A stretch of DNA of 64,000 nt from Allobosea sp039673065. Lineage in GTDB: Bacteria; Pseudomonadota; Alphaproteobacteria; Rhizobiales; Beijerinckiaceae. Both the position numbers and the translations under genes were made by a program. Below the pieces are notes generated by a model. That model was not told where the DNA came from and searched no databases. It saw nothing but the letters and a program-made list of their open reading frames with translations. Below, one piece after another: positions 33,902-43,008 of the stretch (positions are counted from its first letter, which is position 1; each line of letters starts with the position of its first letter). The stretch is taken from the NCBI RefSeq assembly GCF_039673065.1, contig NZ_JBDJKW010000004.1, positions 62,001-126,000 of the forward strand, read 5' to 3'.

Positions 33902-33956
33902 CGCGCGTCTCTCCAAAGATGCCGGACGACGGCTCGCACCGCTCCGCAGGAGATTC

Positions 33957-33985
33957 ATGACGGGTTAACCCTAATGACGGGTTAA
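33957..33985. promoter_or_regulatory. Two direct repeats ATGACGGGTTAA upstream of the barrel gene
   Basis: The 12-base word ATGACGGGTTAA occurs at 33957-33968 and exactly again at 33974-33985, a 17-base period. It lies in the divergent region between the barrel gene and the Dabb gene. Exact tandem words at this spacing resemble activator or response-regulator sites. The TTAA halves recall CtrA boxes, but the TTAA-N7-TTAA spacing is not met. Confidence 0.5.
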
Positions 33986-34081
33986 TGGCGTTGCGCGCAT
34001 GGCCCGGCTCTGAGACAGATCGGCCCGGAATCGACGCTTGCGATTCCCGTCCGCCGATTTCCGTCCGCGAGGAGAGGGCCG

Positions 34082-34372
34082 TTGATCCGGCATATCGTGT
34101 TCTTCACCGTGAAGCCCGGCCAGGATGTCGAGACGGTGCGCCGGCTGCTGACCCGGCTCGGCGACATCCCGCATTCCTCGGTCTTCGAGGTGGCCGCCAA
34201 CCGCAAGATCGATCTCTACGCCAACGAGATCGACATCGTGGTCTATGCCGAGTTCGCGGACGAAGCCGCCTTCGCCGCCTTCAAGGCCGATCCGATCTAC
34301 GCCGAGACGACTGCCACCGTGCGGCCGCTGCGCGAGCTGCGCTTCGCCGCCGATTTTCCGGCCGGGGGCTGA
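34082..34372 (+). CDS. Dabb (stress-responsive A/B barrel) domain protein
   Basis: A 96-residue protein matching the dimeric alpha-beta barrel (Dabb) family, starting IRHIVFFTVKPGQD and continuing with VVYAEFADEAAFAAFKADP. Family members are small dimeric enzymes or stress proteins; the reaction is not predictable. The TTG start follows GAGGAGAGG closely and reads directly into the conserved strand, and no in-frame ATG exists nearby. It precedes nadE by 70 bases on the same strand, so the two may be co-transcribed. Confidence 0.82.
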   Translation: MIRHIVFFTVKPGQDVETVRRLLTRLGDIPHSSVFEVAANRKIDLYANEIDIVVYAEFADEAAFAAFKADPIYAETTATVRPLRELRFAADFPAGG

Positions 34373-34442
34373 GCCGGGCGCCGGGGCCGCCTGCTTCCCG
34401 CCCCGTTGCTGGCCTTCGCCGCGCAGGATAAAGCGCTAGGGC

Positions 34443-36182
34443 ATGACCGAGACCGTCCTCCGCCTGGCGCTGGCCCAGCTCAACCCGATCGTCGGCGACG
34501 TCGCCGGCAATGCCGACAAGGTGCGCGCCGCCCGCCGCGAGGCCGCCGCGCAGGGCGCCGAGCTCGTGATGTTCTCCGAGCTGTTCCTGGCGGCCTATCC
34601 GCCCGAGGATCTCGTGCTGAAGCCCGCCTTCCAGGACGCCTGCCGGCGCGCCTGCGAGGAGTTGGCGCGCGAGACGGCCGATGGCGGCCCCGCCATCCTG
34701 CTCGGCCTGCCCTGGAACGAGGACGGGCGCCTGCACAACGCCTATGCCCTGCTCGACGGCGGCGCGATCCAGTCGGTGCGCTTCAAGGTCGACCTGCCGA
34801 ATTACGGCGTCTTCGACGAGAAGCGCGTCTTCGAGCCCGGCCCGCTGCCCGGCCCGGTGGTGTTCCGCGGCAAGGTGCGGCTCGGCCTGCCGATCTGCGA
34901 GGACATCTGGGGGCCCGACGTGGTCGAGTGCCTGGCCGAGACCGGCGGCGAGATCCTGCTGGTGCCCAATGGCTCGCCCTTCCGCCGCGGCGTCATCGAG
35001 GAGCGCCTGAACGTCGCCGTCGCCCGCGTCGTCGAATCCGGCCTGCCGCTGGTCTATCTGAACCAGCTCGGCGGCCAGGACGAACTGGTCTTCGACGGCG
35101 CCTCCTTCGTGCTGAACGCCGACCGCACCTTCGCCTGCCAGCTTCCGGCCTTCCAGGAGGGCATTGTCCTGACCGAGTGGGAGCGCGGGCCCGAGGGCTG
35201 GCGCTGCCGCGAGGGCGCGCGCGCCGTGCTGGAGAGCGGCGACGAGGCCGATTACGCCGCCTGCGTGCTGGGCCTGCGCGACTATGTCGGCAAGAACGGC
35301 TTTCCCGGCGTGGTTCTCGGCCTTTCCGGCGGCATCGATTCGGCGATCTGCGCCGCCATGGCGGTCGACGCGATCGGCGCCGAGCGCGTCCGCTGCGTGA
35401 TGATGCCCTACCGCTTCACCTCGCAGGAGAGCCTGGACGACGCCAAGGCCTGCGCCGACGCGCTCGGCGTGCCCTATGAGGTCGTGCCGATCGCCGCGCC
35501 GGTCGAGGGCTTCGAGGCGACGCTGGCCGGGCTCTTCGCCGGCACCGAGCGTGGCATCACCGAGGAGAACCTGCAGAGCCGCGTGCGCGGCACGCTGCTG
35601 ATGTCGATCTCCAACAAGTTCGGCCCGATGGTGGTGACCACCGGCAACAAGTCGGAGATGTCCTGCGGCTACGCCACGCTCTATGGCGACATGAACGGCG
35701 GCTTCAACCCGATCAAGGACCTCTACAAGACCGAGGTCTTCCGCCTCTCGGCCCTGCGAAACCGCTGGAAGCCGGCGGATGCGCGCGGCCCCGATGGCGA
35801 GGTCATTCCCGAGAACATCATCGTCAAGCCGCCGAGCGCGGAGCTGCGCGAGAACCAGAAGGACCAGGATTCGCTGCCGCCCTACGAGGTGCTGGACGAC
35901 ATCCTCGCCTGCCTGATCGAGCACGAGATGCGCGTCGCCGACATCGTCGCGCGCGGCCACGATGTCGAGATCGTCCGCAAGGTCGAGCGCCTGCTCTATC
36001 TCGCCGAATACAAGCGCCGTCAGGCGGCGCCTGGCGTGAAGGTGACGCGACGCAATTTCGGCCGCGACCGACGCTATCCGATCGTCAACCGCTTCCGCGA
36101 TCCCGGCGCCCCGGCGCACGAGCCCGACCTCGCTCTGGTCAAGGGCGTCGGCAAGGCCGGCGGCGAGAGCTTCGACTTCTGA
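34443..36182 (+). CDS. nadE: Glutamine-dependent NAD+ synthase
   Basis: A 579-residue two-domain enzyme making NAD+ from deamido-NAD+, ATP and glutamine. The N-terminal glutaminase domain (nitrilase fold) has the triad Glu46 (FSELF), Lys115 (RFKVDLPN) and Cys152 (LPICEDIWG). The C-terminal synthetase domain has the ATP loop LGLSGGIDSA (SGGIDS at 295-300) and TTGNKSEMSCGYATLYGD. The length is typical for the shorter bacterial fused form. It is followed by gltX 81 bases later. Confidence 0.96.
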   Translation: MTETVLRLALAQLNPIVGDVAGNADKVRAARREAAAQGAELVMFSELFLAAYPPEDLVLKPAFQDACRRACEELARETADGGPAILLGLPWNEDGRLHNAYALLDGGAIQSVRFKVDLPNYGVFDEKRVFEPGPLPGPVVFRGKVRLGLPICEDIWGPDVVECLAETGGEILLVPNGSPFRRGVIEERLNVAVARVVESGLPLVYLNQLGGQDELVFDGASFVLNADRTFACQLPAFQEGIVLTEWERGPEGWRCREGARAVLESGDEADYAACVLGLRDYVGKNGFPGVVLGLSGGIDSAICAAMAVDAIGAERVRCVMMPYRFTSQESLDDAKACADALGVPYEVVPIAAPVEGFEATLAGLFAGTERGITEENLQSRVRGTLLMSISNKFGPMVVTTGNKSEMSCGYATLYGDMNGGFNPIKDLYKTEVFRLSALRNRWKPADARGPDGEVIPENIIVKPPSAELRENQKDQDSLPPYEVLDDILACLIEHEMRVADIVARGHDVEIVRKVERLLYLAEYKRRQAAPGVKVTRRNFGRDRRYPIVNRFRDPGAPAHEPDLALVKGVGKAGGESFDF

Positions 36183-36263
36183 ATCCTGGTGCCGCCGGCA
36201 TGCTGGCCTGCCGGCGCGTTTCCGCCCTTGCCCTCAGGCCGCGGCCGCGCGACAAGCCCGGCC

Positions 36264-37604
36264 ATGACCGCACCTTTCGTTCGCACCGCGCCATCGCCGA
36301 CCGGCTACCTCCATATCGGCAATGCGCGCTCGCTGATGTTCAACTGGCTGTTCGTCCAGCGCGCGGGCGGGCGCTTCCTGCTGCGCTATGACGACACCGA
36401 TCAGGCGCGCTCGAAGCCGGAATATGCCGACGCGATAGCCGAGGACCTCGCCTGGCTCGGCGTGGTCCCGGACGCCAGCATCCGCCAGTCGCAGCGCGTC
36501 GCGCTCTATGACGCCGCCGCCGCGACGCTGCGCGCCGCCGGCCGGCTCTACCCCTGCTACGAGAGCGCCGACGAACTGGACCGCAAGCGCAAGCGCCAGC
36601 TCGCGCGCGGCCTGCCGCCGGTCTACGACCGCGCCGCGCTGAAGCTCACCGCCGAGGACCGGGCGCGGCTGGAAGCGGAGGGCCGCCGGCCGCATTGGCG
36701 CTTCCTGCTGGAAGCGGTCGAGATCGGCTGGGAGGACATGGTGCGCGGCGCTTCGCATGTCGACTGCGCCTCGCTCTCCGATCCGGTTCTGGTGCGCGAG
36801 GACGGCAGCTATCCCTACACGCTGCCCTCCGTCGTCGACGATCTGGAGCAGGGCATCACCCATGTCGTGCGCGGCGAGGACCATGTCACCAACACCGCCG
36901 TGCAGATCCAGATCATGCAGGCGCTCGGCGGCACGGCTCCGATCTTCGGCCACCACAACCTGCTGACCACGGCGAGCGGGGAGGGGCTGTCGAAGCGCCT
37001 CGGCCATCTCTCGCTGCGCGGCCTGCGCGAGGCGGGTATCGAGCCGCTGGCGGTGGCTGCGCTCGCGGTCCTGACCGGCACCTCCGATGCGGTGCGCCCC
37101 GTCGCCAGCCTGGCCGAACTCGCCGGCATCGCCGACGTGACCCACGCCTCGCGCGCGCCGGCCAGGTTCGACGAGCACGAGCTCGAGACGCTGTCGGCGC
37201 GCACATTGCACCAGTTCGGCCTTGCCGAGGTCGCGCCCCGGCTCGCGGCGCTCGGCGTCCCGGCCGACGAGGCGTTCTGGCTGGCGATCCGCGGCAATCT
37301 CGCGCGGCTCTCGCAGGCGAGCGACTGGTGGCGCGTCGTCTCCGGCCCGGTCGAGCCGGTGATCGCCGATCCGGCCTTCGCCGCCACCGCCGCGGCGCTG
37401 CTGCCGGCCGAACCCTTCGACGCCGGCACCTGGAAGACCTGGACGCAGGCCGTCGCCGCCGCGACCGGCGCCAAGGGCAAGGCGCTGTTCATGCCGCTGC
37501 GCCAGGCCCTGACCGGGCTCGACCATGGACCGGAACTCGCGGCCTTGCTGCCGCTGATCGGCCGCGACAAGGCGCTGAAGCGGCTGGCCGGCGAGGCTGC
37601 CTGA
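36264..37604 (+). CDS. gltX: Glutamate--tRNA ligase
   Basis: A 446-residue class I aminoacyl-tRNA synthetase. It shows APSPTGYLHIGNAR with the HIGH-like HIGN at 17-20, and GEGLSKRLGH at 239-248 as the KMSKS equivalent. CASLSDPVLVREDGSYPYTLPSVVDD is the typical central stretch. It has the short form of the two GluRS types found in alphaproteobacteria, where one copy often charges tRNA-Glu and the other can misacylate tRNA-Gln; which this is cannot be told. ATG 36264 is chosen from homology; the 25 upstream residues look non-coding. Confidence 0.93.
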   Translation: MTAPFVRTAPSPTGYLHIGNARSLMFNWLFVQRAGGRFLLRYDDTDQARSKPEYADAIAEDLAWLGVVPDASIRQSQRVALYDAAAATLRAAGRLYPCYESADELDRKRKRQLARGLPPVYDRAALKLTAEDRARLEAEGRRPHWRFLLEAVEIGWEDMVRGASHVDCASLSDPVLVREDGSYPYTLPSVVDDLEQGITHVVRGEDHVTNTAVQIQIMQALGGTAPIFGHHNLLTTASGEGLSKRLGHLSLRGLREAGIEPLAVAALAVLTGTSDAVRPVASLAELAGIADVTHASRAPARFDEHELETLSARTLHQFGLAEVAPRLAALGVPADEAFWLAIRGNLARLSQASDWWRVVSGPVEPVIADPAFAATAAALLPAEPFDAGTWKTWTQAVAAATGAKGKALFMPLRQALTGLDHGPELAALLPLIGRDKALKRLAGEAA

Positions 37605-37639
37605 CGGGCGGGGCTCGCCCCGGCTCAGGCCGAGATGAA

Positions 37640-37668
37640 CCCGCCGCCGCACCTCGCGCAGCGGCGGG
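37640..37668. terminator. Hairpin between convergent gltX and MHS transporter genes
   Basis: An 8-bp inverted repeat (CCCGCCGC / GCGGCGGG, 13-base loop) in the 74-base convergent gap. There is no T-tract. It is supported mainly by position. Confidence 0.4.
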
Positions 37669-37678
37669 CCTACTCGCC

Positions 37679-38998
37679 TCATTCGTGCCGGTGCATCGCC
37701 GATTGGTGCTTGGTGTCGCGCATCGTGGCGTAGACCAGCAGCGAGATGAAGATCACCCCGGAGAGGTAGTAGTAGAACCACTGCTCGTGGCCCTGCTGCT
37801 TGAAGAACAGCGCAATGGCCGGCGCCGTGCCGCCGAAGATCGAGACCGTCAGCGCATAGGGCACGGCGACGCCGGTGGCGCGGATCGAGGTCGGGAACAG
37901 TTCGGCCTTCACCACCGCGTTGATCGAGGTGTAGCCGGCCACGAAGATCCAGGCGCCCGAGATCAGCAGAAAGGCGACGAAGGGCGACTTGGTCTGCGAC
38001 AGCGCGGTGAGGATCGGCACCGTCAGCAGCGTTCCGGCCACGCCGAAGAAGATCAGCATCGGCTTGCGCCCGATCCTGTCGGAGATCATCCCGTAGATCG
38101 GTTGCAGGATCGAGGCGAAGATCAGCGAACCGGCGATCACATAGGTTGTGACGATGTCGGTCAGCCCCACCGTCTGCTTCACGAAGGTCTGCATGTAGGT
38201 GGTGAAGGTGTAGAAGGCCGCAGTGCCGCCGGCGGTCAGCCCGACGACGATCGCCACCTCGCGCGGATACTTCAACAGCCCGCGCAGCGAGCTGGTCTGC
38301 TTCGTCGCCTTCTTCGCCGCGGTGAAGGCCTCGGTCTCCTCCATGTGCCGGCGCATCAGCATGGCGGTGACCGCCAGCATGGCGCCGATCACGAACGGGA
38401 TGCGCCAGCCCCAGTCGACCAGCTGCTCATGCGTCAGGAAGACGTTCTGCAACAGTAGCAGCACGAGGATGGCCGTCAGCTGGCCGCCGATCAGCGTCAC
38501 GTACTGGAAGCTCGAATAGAAGCCGCGATGCTGCGGATCGGCGATCTCGGAGAGATAGGTCGCGCTGGCGCCGTACTCGCCGCCGAGGCTCAGCCCCTCG
38601 ATGATGCGCGCGAAGGCGAGCAGCGCCGGGGCGAGGAAGCCGATGGTCTCGTAGGTCGGCGTCGCGGCGATGATCAGCGAGCCGAAGCACATCATCAGCA
38701 CGGAGACCGTCAGCGACAGCCGCCGGCCGTAGCGGTCGGCGATATGGCCGAACAGCCAGCCGCCGAGCGGGCGCACGATGAAGCCGGCCGCGAACAGGGT
38801 GGCGGCGTTGAGTTGCTGCACCACCGGATCGTGGGACGGGAAGAATTTCGGCGCGAAATACAGCGCGAACGCCGTGTAGGCGTAGAAATCGTACCATTCG
38901 ACGAGATTGCCGACGGAGCCGATGAAGATGGCCTTCAGGCGCCGGGCCGTGTCGGCGGGGTCCAGGCCCCGCGACGTGTGAACCGCTTGGTCGGACAT
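37679..38998 (-). CDS. MFS transporter, metabolite:H+ symporter family (KgtP-like)
   Basis: A 439-residue, 12-helix transporter. SVGNLVEWYDFYAYTAFALYF in helix 1, GWLFGHIADRYGRR in loop 2-3, and ARIIEGLSLGGEYGASATYLSE in helix 4 are MHS-family hallmarks. WRIPFVIGA and a conserved EETEAF region follow. Relatives take up 2-oxoglutarate, citrate, proline/betaine or shikimate with protons. The helix 1 stretch and C-terminus look most like 2-oxoglutarate permeases, by eye only. The ATG at 38998 is nine bases after GGAG; the ATG seven codons upstream lacks a site. Confidence 0.88.
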   Translation of the reverse strand: MSDQAVHTSRGLDPADTARRLKAIFIGSVGNLVEWYDFYAYTAFALYFAPKFFPSHDPVVQQLNAATLFAAGFIVRPLGGWLFGHIADRYGRRLSLTVSVLMMCFGSLIIAATPTYETIGFLAPALLAFARIIEGLSLGGEYGASATYLSEIADPQHRGFYSSFQYVTLIGGQLTAILVLLLLQNVFLTHEQLVDWGWRIPFVIGAMLAVTAMLMRRHMEETEAFTAAKKATKQTSSLRGLLKYPREVAIVVGLTAGGTAAFYTFTTYMQTFVKQTVGLTDIVTTYVIAGSLIFASILQPIYGMISDRIGRKPMLIFFGVAGTLLTVPILTALSQTKSPFVAFLLISGAWIFVAGYTSINAVVKAELFPTSIRATGVAVPYALTVSIFGGTAPAIALFFKQQGHEQWFYYYLSGVIFISLLVYATMRDTKHQSAMHRHE

Positions 38999-39135
38999 GG
39001 ATGGTCGCTCCGCTGACATGCGGCGGGCAGCTCGCCCGTCTCCGCAATGCCATACGCCCGATTATGGCGGCCGTTCCATCGATCGGCCGTCTCTGGCGGC
39101 GTGTCAGCCCTGCGATGCGGGCATGACGGCGGTGC

Positions 39136-40326
39136 TCAGGGCCGCGCGGGAGCGCCCGCGCCGAGATTGGGCGCGATGCTCGGCGCCACGATCCGCACCG
39201 TGCGGCGCTCGCCGGTGACGCTGCGGCTCTCGCGCTTCAGCCCGTCATCCTTGTCGAGCGTCTCCTGCCCGTCGATCCGCTGCGGGCCGACGCCGGCCGA
39301 TTCGGTGCCGGCGGTCGGCAGGTTGGCCGCGGCCTCCGGTTCGTCGCCCGGCGCCGCCTGCAATTCGGTCGGGGCGGGGCCCTCGCTGCCGGGCTGCGGC
39401 TTGGCGTCCGGCGTCTTCGCCTCGGCCCGGCGGTTGCGCGGATTGCGGTCCGGCTTGGGGCGGGACATTTCCTCGGCGCGCTGCTCGGTGACGATGATGT
39501 CGCCCTTGCGGCGTTCCAGCAGCGCCTCGGCAGGGGCGAGCGCCCGCGCCCAGCTCTGGCCCGGCGCGCGGCAGGTGCAGGCGGCGTCGAAGCTGCGGGT
39601 GTATTTCAGCGCGTTGGGCAGCGAGGCGTAGGGCGTGCCGCCGGTGCGGCTCATCGCGTTCTGGATGTCGCCGCCACTGCTCATGCCGAAGGCCAGCGTC
39701 TCGGCGCCGGGGCAGAGCGCCTGGCACATCTCGTCCTGGCCGCCACGCCCGCCCGGGCTGTTGGCGAGCGGGAAGAAATAGCCGTCGCAGGTACGCACGC
39801 AGACATTGTAGGCGCCGCCCTGGCGGGGGCGCTCTTCCTGCGGCTGCGGATCGAGCTCCGGCAAGGTTGAATCGATTTCGCCGCGCGGATTGTCGGTGCC
39901 GAAGATCGTGTCGAAGAAGCCCCGCGACTGGCCGCGGCAATTGCGGTCGATCAGGGCGGCGAGCTGGGCCCGGCGCTGCTCGATGCCGCCGCCCTGCGCC
40001 TGCTCCTGCAGCGCGGCGTACTGGCCCTGGAGCTGGCCGAGGCGGGCGCGGATGCCGCCGCACTCCGGCGGTGGGCGCTCGCCGAAGAACAGGAAGCCGC
40101 CGCGGTCGCAGCCCATGGCGCGGTACTGGCCGGAGAGCTGCGTCAGCTGCGCCGCCACGTGCCTTGCCTGCTGGGCGGCGCGGGCGTCGCCGCCGCCGCG
40201 CCCCTGCAGCCGCGAGAGCTCGGCCTGCCAGGTCTGGCACGCCGGCGATTGCGCCACCGCCGCGCCTGTCAAGGCGGCGAGCGCCAGAAGCGGGCTCAGG
40301 AAACGGCGGAGGGAAGCTCGAACCAT
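39136..40326 (-). CDS. DUF2865 domain-containing exported protein
   Basis: A 396-residue exported protein. The signal peptide is MVRASLRRFLSPLLALAALTGAAVAQS. A helical, Gln/Arg-rich region follows (about 30-125), then the DUF2865 core with NVCVRTCDGYFFPLANSPGG, EMCQALCPGAETLAFGMSSG and TPYASLPNALKYT. Six or more cysteines suggest disulfides. The C-terminal 130 residues are Pro/Glu/Ala-rich and probably disordered. It is a Hyphomicrobiales family of unknown function with some resemblance to cell-wall-associated proteins. ATG 40326 is preferred over 40398 because it gives the signal peptide. Confidence 0.85.
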   Translation of the reverse strand: MVRASLRRFLSPLLALAALTGAAVAQSPACQTWQAELSRLQGRGGGDARAAQQARHVAAQLTQLSGQYRAMGCDRGGFLFFGERPPPECGGIRARLGQLQGQYAALQEQAQGGGIEQRRAQLAALIDRNCRGQSRGFFDTIFGTDNPRGEIDSTLPELDPQPQEERPRQGGAYNVCVRTCDGYFFPLANSPGGRGGQDEMCQALCPGAETLAFGMSSGGDIQNAMSRTGGTPYASLPNALKYTRSFDAACTCRAPGQSWARALAPAEALLERRKGDIIVTEQRAEEMSRPKPDRNPRNRRAEAKTPDAKPQPGSEGPAPTELQAAPGDEPEAAANLPTAGTESAGVGPQRIDGQETLDKDDGLKRESRSVTGERRTVRIVAPSIAPNLGAGAPARP

Positions 40327-40508
40327 GGCGGGGATGCGTCTTGGACCTTCGGTAGCGATGGCACCGCCGCGTGCGGCGTGCCGGTTGCCGGAAGACATGT
40401 CACAAACGCGACGGAACTAAGGACGGCGGGCTCCGACGACGGCCTTGTCACGACTCGCGGGTCGCGACGAAGAGAGGCCGGAGTCGCATATCCGCCGGCC
40501 CGCGGCAA

Positions 40509-41006
40509 TCAGCTCACCTCTTCTTGATAGGCGCCGGCGAGGTGGCGGCCCCGTTCGGTCAGCACCGCCAGCACGCGCTCGAAGGTGCGCAGCTCGTCGG
40601 GCGCGATGCCGTCGGTCCAGCGGCTCTCGAAGGCGAGCGCCAGCGGTACGATCTGGGCGTAGAGCCTGCGGCCGGCGGCCGAGAGCGAGACGAAGGATTC
40701 GCGCCGGTCGGCCCGGTTCTCGCTGCGCTCGACGATGCCGCGCTGGTCGAGCTCGGCGACGGCGCGCGAGACCTTGGTCTTGTGCATCTGCGACAGCTCG
40801 CCGATGTCGCGCGACGTCAGGCGGCCGAATTCGCCCAGCTGGGCGATCACCCGCCATTCCGGGATGCCGATGCCGAAATGCTCGCCGTAGATCCGCCCCA
40901 GCGCCCGGCTGGCGAAGGCGCCGACGACGTTCAGCCGATAGGGCAGGAACTGCTCGAGATGGAGCGGCGGCTCGTCGGGCGGGGTGGTCGGCATCGCGTC
41001 GTCCAT
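40509..41006 (-). CDS. MarR-family transcriptional regulator
   Basis: A 165-residue winged-helix regulator. The recognition region LTSRDIGELSQMHKTKVSRAVAELDQRGIVER spans about 63-94, followed by the wing ENRADRRESFVSLSAAGRR. Flanking helices form the dimer. MarR proteins usually repress nearby genes and are released by aromatic or phenolic ligands. The TRAP binding-protein gene lies just upstream on the same strand, separated by a hairpin, so this regulator may control that gene or its own expression. No ligand can be inferred. Confidence 0.92.
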   Translation of the reverse strand: MDDAMPTTPPDEPPLHLEQFLPYRLNVVGAFASRALGRIYGEHFGIGIPEWRVIAQLGEFGRLTSRDIGELSQMHKTKVSRAVAELDQRGIVERSENRADRRESFVSLSAAGRRLYAQIVPLALAFESRWTDGIAPDELRTFERVLAVLTERGRHLAGAYQEEVS

Positions 41007-41032
41007 GGCTGCTGGCTAAAGGGCGCGCGCCG

Positions 41033-41071
41033 GCGCCCCGGGAGGCGGCAGGGCCGGGCCTCCCGGGGCGC
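41033..41071 (-). terminator. Strong hairpin between TRAP binding-protein and marR genes
   Basis: A perfect 14-bp inverted repeat (GCGCCCCGGGAGGC / GCCTCCCGGGGCGC) with an 11-base loop, lying six bases past the binding-protein stop. It lacks a T-tract. It may end most transcription from that gene, or act as a stabilising stem and lower marR expression. Confidence 0.6.
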
Positions 41072-41076
41072 GGGGC

Positions 41077-42162
41077 TCAGCGCCCGCGCAGCCTGTTCAT
41101 GAAGGCGTCGTAGGAGAGCTCGGCGATCTGCCACCAGAGCAGGTTCTCGCCGCGGAAGGCGACCATCGACTCGTAGCCCTTCTTGAAGGCTTCGCTCTTG
41201 GCCGAGGTCTCGGCATAGTACTCCTCGGCGGCCTTCAGCGAGGCTTCCATCACCGGCATCGGGAAGGGACGCAGCTGCGCGCCCTGCGACACCAGCTTGC
41301 GCAGTCCGCCCGGGTTCACAAAGTCGTACTTGGCCAGCATCCAGTTGTTCGCGGCCTCGCTCGCGGCGCGCACGATCGCCTGGTAGTGCTTCGGCAGCTT
41401 GTCCCACTGCTCCTGGTTGATCACGAGGTGCAGCATGGCGCCGCCCTCCCACCAGCCGGGGTAGTAGTAATAGGGGGCGACCTTCACCAGCCCGAGCTTC
41501 TCGTCGTCATAGGGGCCGACGAACTCGGCGGCGTCGATCGTGCCGCGCTCCAGCGCCGGATAGACGTCGCCGGGCGCGATCTGCGTCGGCACCACGCCGA
41601 GCTTGGCCAGCACCGAGCCGCCCATGCCGCCGATGCGGAACTTCAGCCCCTTCAGGTCGTCGACGGACTTGATCTCCTTGCGGAAGAAGCCGCCCATCTG
41701 GCAGCCGGAATTGCCGCAGGGCAGGCTGTAGGCGTTGAACTTGGCCAGCGCGCCGTTGATGACCTGCTCGCCGCCGCCGAAGAACCACCAGCTATGCTGC
41801 TGGCGGGCGTTCAGGCCGAAGGGAATGCCGGTGCCGAGCCCGAGCGCCGGCTCCTTGCCGATATAGTAATAGACCGGCGTATGCGCGCACTCGACCGTGC
41901 CGGAGCTGACGGCGTCGAGCGCCTGCAGGCCGGGGACGATTTCGCCGGCCGAGAAGGTCTGGACCTGGAAGCGGCCGTCGGTGGCGTCCGACATGTATTT
42001 CGCGAACTGCAGGCCGGTGCCGTAGATCGTGTCGATCTGCTTTGGGAAGCTCGACGTCAGCCGCCACTTCACCTCGGGCATCGACTGCGCGATGGCCGGC
42101 ATGGCGATCGGCGTCGCGGCCGCGGCGAGCGCGCCCGTCGTCAGGAAAGTCCGGCGTTTCAT
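41077..42162 (-). CDS. TRAP transporter substrate-binding protein, TakP-like (second copy)
   Basis: A 361-residue periplasmic binding protein, clearly paralogous to that at 10852. It starts MKRRTFLTTGALAAAA (twin-arginine signal) and has WRLTSSFPKQIDTIYG, GEIVPGLQALDAVSSG, GNSGCQMGGFFRKEI and FVGPYDDEKLGLV. An extra Cys in the GNSGCQMGG loop and a changed ligand-side sequence suggest a different ligand. ATG 42162 has a strong GGGAGGA site. No permease genes lie beside it, so it may use the DctQM pair at 12.6-15.0 kb or another elsewhere. marR is downstream. Confidence 0.92.
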   Translation of the reverse strand: MKRRTFLTTGALAAAATPIAMPAIAQSMPEVKWRLTSSFPKQIDTIYGTGLQFAKYMSDATDGRFQVQTFSAGEIVPGLQALDAVSSGTVECAHTPVYYYIGKEPALGLGTGIPFGLNARQQHSWWFFGGGEQVINGALAKFNAYSLPCGNSGCQMGGFFRKEIKSVDDLKGLKFRIGGMGGSVLAKLGVVPTQIAPGDVYPALERGTIDAAEFVGPYDDEKLGLVKVAPYYYYPGWWEGGAMLHLVINQEQWDKLPKHYQAIVRAASEAANNWMLAKYDFVNPGGLRKLVSQGAQLRPFPMPVMEASLKAAEEYYAETSAKSEAFKKGYESMVAFRGENLLWWQIAELSYDAFMNRLRGR

Positions 42163-42405
42163 TGGGGTATCCTCCCGCGGCTGGTTGCGCCCTTTCTGGC
42201 GCGTCCCGCGGCGATTGAAAAGGGCTGCCGGCCGCGGCATCTCGTGCCGGGAGGCAGGCGCGTCATCGCAGGCTAACCGAATACCGGCTCGCGCTCGCAC
42301 AAGCGGGCCCAGCGCGGGCTTCTTGGCTCTCTAACTCTTGGCGCGGCCTGCGGCGGCGCTGTAGTCTCCGGCCCAGCCGCCCTGCGCCTCCCGGAGCACG
42401 CCACG

Positions 42406-42939
42406 ATGCACGACCTCGCTCCCTTCCACGCCACGCTCGTCCCGCTCGCCTTCTTCATCTGGGGGCCCGCGCTGGTCATGCTGCTGTTCTGGCTGGTGGG
42501 AGCCTGGGCGAGCCGTCTGCGCGTCCCGCGCCTGCTGGAGAGCGACTGGAACGGCTTCGACCGCGCCGATGTCGAGCGGCTTTTCGCCGCTTATGGCGAG
42601 GAGCGCCGCGCGCTCTATCGCCACCGCATCCTGCCGGCCGACGCGGCGGTGGCGCTGACCTATGCCGTGGTCGGCGGCTTCACCGTCGCCGGGCTCTCCA
42701 TGCGCGGCTATCCCTGGTGGGTGGCGGCGCTGTGCGGCGGCGGCTGGCTGTTCGGCGGGCTCTGCGACATCGTCGAGAACCTCGCGGTCGCCCGCCTGCT
42801 CGACCGCTATCCGCAGGTCGACGAGGGCACGGTCGCCCTCGCCAGCGGCTTCACCCGCATCAAGCTCGTGCTGTTCGCGCTCGGTCTGGCCGGGGCGCTC
42901 GCCGCCGCCTGGCTCGCCTTCCGGCCGCTCGCCGCCTGA
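42406..42939 (+). CDS. Hypothetical inner-membrane protein
   Basis: A 177-residue protein with four likely membrane helices: about 12-35, 78-95, 103-121 and 148-170. Between helix 1 and 2 is a cytoplasmic or periplasmic helical segment (DWNGFDRADVERLFAAYGE). CDIVENLAVARLLDRYP near 122-138 is a notable charged, conserved-looking loop. No family is recognised. GGAG lies ten bases upstream of the ATG. It stands before creA on the same strand with a 69-base gap. Confidence 0.65.
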   Translation: MHDLAPFHATLVPLAFFIWGPALVMLLFWLVGAWASRLRVPRLLESDWNGFDRADVERLFAAYGEERRALYRHRILPADAAVALTYAVVGGFTVAGLSMRGYPWWVAALCGGGWLFGGLCDIVENLAVARLLDRYPQVDEGTVALASGFTRIKLVLFALGLAGALAAAWLAFRPLAA

Positions 42940-43008
42940 TCTGGCGCGACGGGCTCACGCCCACCATATAGCGGCTGGCCGTTTCGCCGGCCGTTCGCGG
43001 AGGTACGC

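Noticed and set aside
33965..33985. CtrA binding site upstream of the barrel gene
   Set aside because: TTAA words are present but 13 bases apart instead of 7, and the flanks do not match the consensus.
34281..36119. A 612-residue minus-strand frame opposite nadE
   Set aside because: nadE has complete catalytic motifs on the plus strand; the opposite frame is low-complexity shadow.
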